This document shows positions 59,466 through 64,000 of a stretch of 64,000 nt of DNA, in pieces. The stretch's first letter is position 1. Every line of letters starts with the position of its first letter. The position numbers were made by a program, and so were the translations under genes. Under the pieces are notes generated by a model. The model was not told where the DNA came from. It saw nothing but the letters and a program-made list of their open reading frames with translations, and ran no database searches. Source of the DNA: G965229605 sp965229605 (GTDB taxonomy: Bacteria > Pseudomonadota > Alphaproteobacteria > CBDDJK01); the NCBI GenBank assembly GCA_965229605.1, contig OZ245892.1:558001-622000 (forward strand), given 5' to 3'.

Positions 59466-60269
59466 TTATTGCATATGCTGGCCGCCGGTTAAGAAAATCT
59501 CGGTGCCGGTGACATACGAAAAATCTGGTCCACATAGCCGAAAAATCGTGCCAGCCACTTCTTCGGGGGTTCCAAGTCGCTGGAGCGGAATACGGGTGGT
59601 CAGCGGTTCATACTCAGGCCCGATCATGGCGGTTTCAATCTCGCCCGGGGCAACCGCATTGACCCGCACGCCGAGTTCGGCAAATTCTCCGGCCATTTCG
59701 CGGGTAAGCGCAGACAGGGCGGCTTTGGAGGTTGAATAGGCCGAACCGGCAAACGGATGGATATAATGGCCTGCAATCGAGGTGACATTGACGATTGACC
59801 CGCCGTTTACAGGGTTTTCGCTTTTTGAGTCAGTATCTTGTTTGGAGCGGGCCAGCAAAGGGGCAAAGCCACGGGCCAGCCGCAGCGGCGTGAAGAAATT
59901 CAGCTCAAAGACCTGCCGCCAGCTTTCAAGGCTGCCGTTAAGACAGCCCAACCGTTCTTTATAAGAGAGCTTGGGCGATTGCGCGGCATTATTGACCAGC
60001 GCATGGACGGGATCATTGCCAAGATAATCGGTTGCCTGTGCGATAAAATGATCAACCTCTTGCGGGTTTTCCAGATCAACACAGAAATGACGAATTTTGC
60101 CTTGCGGGAGGCTATTTTCGGCAGAGACCGGACAGGCTGGGGGCAGAGCATCACGTGAGCAGGAAATAACCCGCCAGCCTTCCCGGGCAAAGCGGACAAC
60201 CGTTGCATGACCAATACCGCGACTGGCCCCGGTAAGGATAACCGTTTTCACGCGCTGATCATTGGGCAT
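59466..60269 (-). CDS. Short-chain dehydrogenase/reductase (SDR)
   Basis: The start at 60269 gives 267 residues and overlaps the end of the zinc-finger gene by 11 bp; a start at 60305 is possible but overlaps it further. Motifs: TVILTGASRGIGHATVVRFA (TGxxxGIG), LVNNAAQSPKL (NNAA), SIVNVTSIAGHYIHPFAGSA and YSTSKAALSALTREMA (YxxxK with catalytic Tyr and Lys), then VNAVAPGEIETAMI. The C-terminus SYVTGTEIFLTGGQ is typical. The substrate is unknown. It is tail to tail with the ABC transporter operon, so a link is uncertain. Confidence 0.9.
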   Translation of the reverse strand: MPNDQRVKTVILTGASRGIGHATVVRFAREGWRVISCSRDALPPACPVSAENSLPQGKIRHFCVDLENPQEVDHFIAQATDYLGNDPVHALVNNAAQSPKLSYKERLGCLNGSLESWRQVFELNFFTPLRLARGFAPLLARSKQDTDSKSENPVNGGSIVNVTSIAGHYIHPFAGSAYSTSKAALSALTREMAGEFAELGVRVNAVAPGEIETAMIGPEYEPLTTRIPLQRLGTPEEVAGTIFRLCGPDFSYVTGTEIFLTGGQHMQ

Positions 60270-60510
60270 TGGCCTTTTCGGGATCGTAGATAAATTCAGC
60301 GTCACAATAAGGGCAGGTTACTGACCAGGTTTTGCTTCCTGAACTTTCTGTCGATTCCCGCAGTTTCAGGAAAACTTTTGGATGCCCCATCCCCGGACCC
60401 GCCGCAGACCCGTCACAGGCCACATCGTGTGTTGCAACATAAATCACTTCCGGCGCTGGAGGGATATCAGGTGGGATATCGGATAAGCTGTCAGCTGTTT
60501 TTTGCTTCAT
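60259..60510 (-). CDS. Zinc-finger domain protein, NDUFS6-like (zf-CHCC)
   Basis: The start at 60510 gives 83 residues; the frame is open 25 codons upstream. The C-terminal zinc finger has the CHCC pattern: Cys in VACDGS, His in GMGHPKVFLKL, and CPYCDAEFIYD with the last two Cys. This protein is the bacterial relative of the complex I accessory subunit NDUFS6 and is found widely in alphaproteobacteria. Its ATG has a weak AGCAGGTC upstream. It overlaps the SDR gene by 11 bp. Confidence 0.88.
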   Translation of the reverse strand: MKQKTADSLSDIPPDIPPAPEVIYVATHDVACDGSAAGPGMGHPKVFLKLRESTESSGSKTWSVTCPYCDAEFIYDPEKANAQ

Positions 60511-60667
60511 GATTGACCTGCTTGAACTTTTCGCGTAGCGCTTGCTTTCATTCAATGTAATGGTGCACTGTAATAACAGGCGCATGGTGCGTCAAGATTT
60601 CCTGTCAGCCATCACTATTGTTACTGTTTTTCGGGTGGACCTCTATTGCCTTTTTCAGGAGCGTTAG

Positions 60668-61867
60668 ATGAAAAGAAAGACTGATCTTGTGATCACGGGC
60701 AGAGACCCTTTCTCCCAAAGCGGTATCGTTAATCCGGCGGTTTATCATGCTTCAACTATCCTGTTTAAGTCGCTGGCGCATATGGAGCAGCGTGAAAGCG
60801 ATAGAAGTGAAGCCGCCGACCGTATGCGCTATGGTCGCTATGGCACCCCGACGCTGCTGGCCCTTGAAGAAGCCCTCTGCACGCTGGAGCAGGCCGACGG
60901 CTGCCGTGTTCTGCCTTCCGGGCTTGGGGCGATCACGCTGACCGTGCTGGCTTTTGCCGAGGCTGGCAGCCATATGCTGTTCAGCGATTCAGTCTATGCG
61001 CCGACTCGCAAGCTGGCGAACGGTTTACTCAAAAGGTGCGGCGTTGAGTGCGAATTTTATGACCCGACTATCGGGGCAGGCATTGAAAAACTTGTTCGCC
61101 CGAATACACGGCTGATTTTTATGGAAAGTCCGGGCTCATTGACCTTTGAAGTGATTGATGTTCCTGCGGTTTGTGAGGTGGCAAAGCGTCATAATATTCC
61201 CACCGCCATCGATAATACCTGGTCGGGTGGCTATTATTTCCATCCGCTTGCCATCGGGGTTGATGTCTCGATCCAGGCAGGCACAAAATATGTCACCGGC
61301 CATAGCGATACCATGCTGGGCTTTTGCTGCTATGCAGACCGGTCTGTTGGCGGGGTCTCCATTATGGAACGTATGGAGCAGACCTGGCACGATATCGGAA
61401 TGCCGCCGGGGCCTGATGTTGCCTATATGGGACAGCGTGGTTTGCGGACCATGGCGGTCCGGATTGAAGCTCATCAAGTGGCGGCGTTTGAAGTTGCCCA
61501 TTATCTTGAAGCGCATCCTGCCGTCAAGCAGGTCCTGCACCCGGGGCTTGAAAGCCACCCGCAACATGCCATCTGGAAGCGTGATTTCACTGGAGCCAGC
61601 GGTCTTTTTTCATTTATTCTCAAGGATGATTTATCGCGCGAGAAGCTGGCGGCTTTTGTTGATAATATGGTTCTTTTCCATATGGGCTATAGCTGGGGAG
61701 GCTATGAAAGCCTGATCATACCGTTTGATCCTTGCCCTGTGCGCACAGCTACGGAGGCCGATCAATCCGGGCAGGCTTTCCGGCTCAATATTGGGCTGGA
61801 GGATGTCGATGACCTGATCGAGGATTTGCGCCAGGGCATTGCTCGCGCAACCGGGATCACAGCCTGA
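60668..61867 (+). CDS. metC: Cystathionine beta-lyase (Cys/Met metabolism PLP enzyme)
   Basis: A 399-residue PLP-dependent enzyme. The N-terminal YGRYGTPTLLALEEALCTLE fits the family. PLP lysine is Lys207 in SIQAGTKYVTGHSD. Other parts are LPSGLGAITLTVLAFAEAGS, IFMESPGSLTFEVIDVPAVC, TAIDNTWSGGYYFHPLAIGV and a C-terminus with MGYSWGGYESLIIP. This matches cystathionine beta-lyases that make homocysteine for methionine, rather than cystathionine gamma-synthases. AGGAGCGT precedes the ATG. Single gene, 25 bp before the DUF502 gene. Confidence 0.92.
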   Translation: MKRKTDLVITGRDPFSQSGIVNPAVYHASTILFKSLAHMEQRESDRSEAADRMRYGRYGTPTLLALEEALCTLEQADGCRVLPSGLGAITLTVLAFAEAGSHMLFSDSVYAPTRKLANGLLKRCGVECEFYDPTIGAGIEKLVRPNTRLIFMESPGSLTFEVIDVPAVCEVAKRHNIPTAIDNTWSGGYYFHPLAIGVDVSIQAGTKYVTGHSDTMLGFCCYADRSVGGVSIMERMEQTWHDIGMPPGPDVAYMGQRGLRTMAVRIEAHQVAAFEVAHYLEAHPAVKQVLHPGLESHPQHAIWKRDFTGASGLFSFILKDDLSREKLAAFVDNMVLFHMGYSWGGYESLIIPFDPCPVRTATEADQSGQAFRLNIGLEDVDDLIEDLRQGIARATGITA

Positions 61868-61892
61868 CCCTGGTCACGCTGGAAAATTCATC

Positions 61893-62651
61893 ATGATTGA
61901 ACAGTCTTCTCCTGAGCCACGCAAAGTAATCCGTCCGCCGGTCTTGGCCCGCATCCGGGGCTATTTTCTGGCCGGAATACTGGTGACAGCTCCGATCACC
62001 ATTACCATCTGGTTTGCCTGGCAGCTTATTGAATTTATTGATGAAGCCGTTGTCCCGCTGATTCCGCGCCACCTTAATCCCGACACCTATTTGCGGGAGG
62101 CTCTGGGCTTTAATATCGGTTTGCCTGGCCTTGGCGTGATTGTTCTTTTTGTGGCGATTACTTTGATCGGCGCCGCAACCGCCGGATTTGTCGGGCGCTG
62201 GGTGGTCTCGTTATGGGAGCGCGGCCTAAACCGGATGCCGCTTATTCGAGGCATCTATCGGGTGGTGAAACAGCTGATTGAAACTATTTTGACCGACCAG
62301 TCACAGGCGTTTCGCAAGGCTATTCTTCTTGAATATCCGCGCAAAGGCCTTTGGAGTCTGGGCTTTGTGAGTGCCGACCCGGCGGATCAGCGGTTGGCAA
62401 AACTGACTGGCGAAGACCTGATCGCGGTTTTTGTGCCAACCACCCCCAATCCGACATCCGGCTTTTTGCTGTTTGTGCCACGCGCTGATGCGCATCCGCT
62501 GGATATGCCGGTTGAAGAAGCTTTCAAGCTGCTGATTTCTATTGGTATTGTATCTGAACAGTCCCAAAAATCCGGCAATAAAAATGGCAATGTCATGGAG
62601 GACAAAGGCAATCTTTCACTGTCCGCCCCTCCCGAGCCGGAAAAAAACTGA
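61893..62651 (+). CDS. DUF502-family membrane protein
   Basis: The start at 61893 gives 252 residues; the frame is open further up, inside metC. The N-terminal part contains membrane segments (GYFLAGILVTAPITITIWFA, GLGVIVLFVAITLIGAATAG) and the family sequence WERGLNRMPLIRGIYRVVKQ with GLWSLGFVSAD and FVPTTPNPTSGFLLFVPRAD. DUF502 proteins are conserved in many proteobacteria but their role is not known. The C-terminal 35 residues are hydrophilic. It ends 1 bp before the epimerase gene. Confidence 0.9.
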   Translation: MIEQSSPEPRKVIRPPVLARIRGYFLAGILVTAPITITIWFAWQLIEFIDEAVVPLIPRHLNPDTYLREALGFNIGLPGLGVIVLFVAITLIGAATAGFVGRWVVSLWERGLNRMPLIRGIYRVVKQLIETILTDQSQAFRKAILLEYPRKGLWSLGFVSADPADQRLAKLTGEDLIAVFVPTTPNPTSGFLLFVPRADAHPLDMPVEEAFKLLISIGIVSEQSQKSGNKNGNVMEDKGNLSLSAPPEPEKN

Positions 62652-62652
62652 C

Positions 62653-63063
62653 ATGATTGGACCGCTTAATCATATTGCGATTGCTGTGCCGGATTTGATC
62701 GCGGCGCGTGCCCATTACCGGGACCGGCTTGGGGCAGAGACCTCCGACCCGGTTGATCTGCCGGAACACGGGGTGCGGGTTGTCTTTGTTCAGTTGCCCA
62801 ATACCAAGGTTGAACTGCTGGAGCCGTTAGGCGACAATTCGCCGATTGCCGGGTTCTTGTCTCGTAATCCTGAAGGCGGGATGCATCATCTCTGTTTTGA
62901 AGTTTCTGATATCTATCAGGCGGCAGAAAAATTAAAAACCGACGGGGCCAGAGTGCTTGGTGATGGAACCCCGCGCATCGGGGCGCACGGCAATCCGGTT
63001 CTTTTCCTCCATCCCAAGGATTTTAATGGCACTCTGATTGAACTTGAGGAAGTCGCCGCTTAA
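62653..63063 (+). CDS. mce: Methylmalonyl-CoA epimerase
   Basis: A 136-residue glyoxalase-fold enzyme that interconverts methylmalonyl-CoA epimers in propionyl-CoA use. Motifs: NHIAIAVPDLIAARAHYRDR (first metal His), FVQLPNTKVELLEPLGDNSP, NPEGGMHHLCFEVSDI (second metal His) and DFNGTLIELEE (metal Glu). These are the family's metal-binding residues. It starts 1 bp after the DUF502 stop. The mutase itself is not in this window. Confidence 0.94.
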   Translation: MIGPLNHIAIAVPDLIAARAHYRDRLGAETSDPVDLPEHGVRVVFVQLPNTKVELLEPLGDNSPIAGFLSRNPEGGMHHLCFEVSDIYQAAEKLKTDGARVLGDGTPRIGAHGNPVLFLHPKDFNGTLIELEEVAA

Positions 63064-63710
63064 GAAGCTGGTCCTGAGACCAGGGGCACAAAGCGGACCT
63101 CTGCCAATGTTTCTTCCTGCCAGCTGTTGGAACCATGGGTAATCCGCAGCAAGGATTGCGCCCCGCTTTGCGGTCCAACCGGCACAACCATAATGCCCCC
63201 CGGCTTGAGCTGTTGTAAAAGCTCCGCAGGAATATCCGGGCTGGCAGCCGTCACCATTATTTTATCAAATGGCGCATGGGTGGCCCAGCCGAGGCTGCCA
63301 TCGCCTGCGTGGGTGACAATATTTAAACAGTTATGCTGACGAAAACGCTGCTCCGCCTGTTTTAGAAGCGTTGGAATGCGTTCGATACTATACACAAATC
63401 GGCATAAATGCGACAAAATCATTGTCTGGTAACCAGACCCGGTTCCGACTTCCAAGGTGATATCGCGTGATGACAGGTTCAGACTCTGGCTCATCAGTCC
63501 AACCAGCGATGGCTGGCTGATGGTCTGGCCTTCGCCAATATCCAAAGCTGAATCCTCAAAGCTATGATGGCGCAGGGCCTTGGGAATAAAGCGGGCGCGG
63601 TCAACCTTCTCCATGGCTGAAAGAACTTTTGTGTCGGTCACTCCGGCACGCCGTAAAGCCAGCACCAGTGCCGCCCATCGGGATGATGAATCAGACCCTT
63701 CTGTCATCAT
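63060..63710 (-). CDS. pcm: Protein-L-isoaspartate O-methyltransferase Pcm
   Basis: Repairs isoaspartyl residues by SAM-dependent methylation. The 216-residue protein has VDRARFIPKALRHHSFEDSA, GEGQTISQPSLVGLMSQSLN, LEVGTGSGYQTMILSHLC (SAM motif I), VYSIERIPTLLKQAEQRF, DKIMVTAASPDIPAELLQQL and LKPGGIMVVPVG. Start ATG at 63710 overlaps the stop of the upstream gene (ATGA); a second ATG follows at once. It converges with the epimerase gene, overlapping by 4 bp. Confidence 0.93.
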   Translation of the reverse strand: MMTEGSDSSSRWAALVLALRRAGVTDTKVLSAMEKVDRARFIPKALRHHSFEDSALDIGEGQTISQPSLVGLMSQSLNLSSRDITLEVGTGSGYQTMILSHLCRFVYSIERIPTLLKQAEQRFRQHNCLNIVTHAGDGSLGWATHAPFDKIMVTAASPDIPAELLQQLKPGGIMVVPVGPQSGAQSLLRITHGSNSWQEETLAEVRFVPLVSGPAS

Positions 63711-64000
63711 GTTTGCGGGTTTTGCTCCCGGGCCTTGTCAATCGCTTCTATTTCCAAAAGACCCTGGCGGATCATGGCCTCAAGGCTGGAAAAGGAATGG
63801 TCAAACCAGTAATTCAGGTTTTTTTGCATGGTTGCAATGCGCTCAGGCTTGATGAGTTTCAAGATGCCGGGAATATCCTTTATGCGGTCACTGGATACGC
63901 GCAGGGAAAAATCGGACCAGGGAACCGTGCGGTCAAATGGCAGCACCGCTTCATCTGAAATAATAATCGGGATGGTGCCAAAAGACATGGCCTCTGTCAG
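63707..64000 (-). CDS. Exostosin-family glycosyltransferase-like protein, C-terminal part (5' end outside window)
   Basis: The frame is open to the window edge, so the start lies beyond base 64000 (residues LTEA come before the first Met seen). The visible 98 residues include MSFGTIPIIISDEAVLPFDR and TVPWSDFSLRVSSDRIKDIP, matching the C-terminal exostosin pattern (x-x-G-x-x-P-V-I-x-x-D, LPF, WSxFSVRV). These are GT47-type enzymes of surface glycan assembly. Only the end is seen, so the family is likely but not proven. Its stop overlaps the pcm start. Confidence 0.75.
   Translation of the reverse strand: MTEAMSFGTIPIIISDEAVLPFDRTVPWSDFSLRVSSDRIKDIPGILKLIKPERIATMQKNLNYWFDHSFSSLEAMIRQGLLEIEAIDKAREQNPQT

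Noticed and set aside
60511..60667. SAM-II or other methionine riboswitch before the cystathionine beta-lyase gene
   Set aside because: No matching conserved core or stem arrangement was seen in the 157 bp.

Overview
The window looks like a chromosomal segment of a flagellated alphaproteobacterium. The pointers are a trpD / trpC+moaC / moeA block, a long vitamin B12-dependent class II ribonucleotide reductase, an NDUFS6-like zinc-finger protein, a GH108 endolysin with a three-helix holin, malate synthase G, an FlgJ reduced to its rod-binding domain, and a sigma-54-type promoter in front of flagellar genes. Genus or family cannot be fixed from the sequence alone. No insertion sequence, CRISPR array, rRNA or replication origin was seen.

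Layout. 1-4.5 kb: the end of bpt, then a minus-strand operon msrB-trpD-trpC/moaC-moeA in which indole-glycerol-phosphate synthase and the molybdopterin enzyme MoaC are one polypeptide. 4.6-6.3 kb: two paralogous outer-membrane beta-barrel proteins with Met/Gln/Asn-rich tails. 6.5-17.3 kb: an accessory-looking region rich in toxin-antitoxin genes (RelE-type pair, hipBA, brnTA, solitary hicB, solitary brnA, second RelE-type pair). Inside it lie a short flagellar operon (flgI-flgJ-flgN-like-flgK), tRNA-Pro, tRNA-Arg and a phage lysis pair. 17.5-24 kb: a large secreted low-complexity protein, an HD phosphohydrolase, an orphan response regulator behind pyruvate kinase, and a photolyase. 24-31 kb: surface polysaccharide and cell-wall genes (sugar epimerase, unknown glycan protein, O-antigen ligase-like protein, TatD, SPOR lipoprotein plus polysaccharide deacetylase).

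31.6-45 kb: nrdJ, then a five-gene minus-strand operon proA-cysS-glcE-glnD-uvrA. 45-52 kb: malate synthase G, a 477-residue protein of unknown family, miaB, and a PhoH-YbeY fusion. 52-59.5 kb: a solute catabolism locus in which a phytanoyl-CoA dioxygenase-like enzyme and a Gfo/Idh/MocA oxidoreductase diverge from a complete dipeptide/oligopeptide-type ABC transporter with both ATPases in one chain. 59.5-64 kb: an SDR, the zinc-finger protein, a cystathionine beta-lyase-type enzyme, a DUF502 membrane protein, methylmalonyl-CoA epimerase, Pcm and a partial exostosin-like glycosyltransferase.

Most genes are ordinary housekeeping genes with compact operons and many ATGA stop/start overlaps. The points of interest are two gene fusions (TrpC-MoaC, PhoH-YbeY), the toxin-antitoxin region with a homologous module in opposite orientation at each end, the 50-bp tandem operator-like repeats at hipB, the Met-rich tails on envelope proteins, a repeated GGGTCCTGACCC palindrome, and several intergenic 15-16 bp tandem duplications. 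Where a start codon differs from the longest reading frame, the reason is given in the entry.
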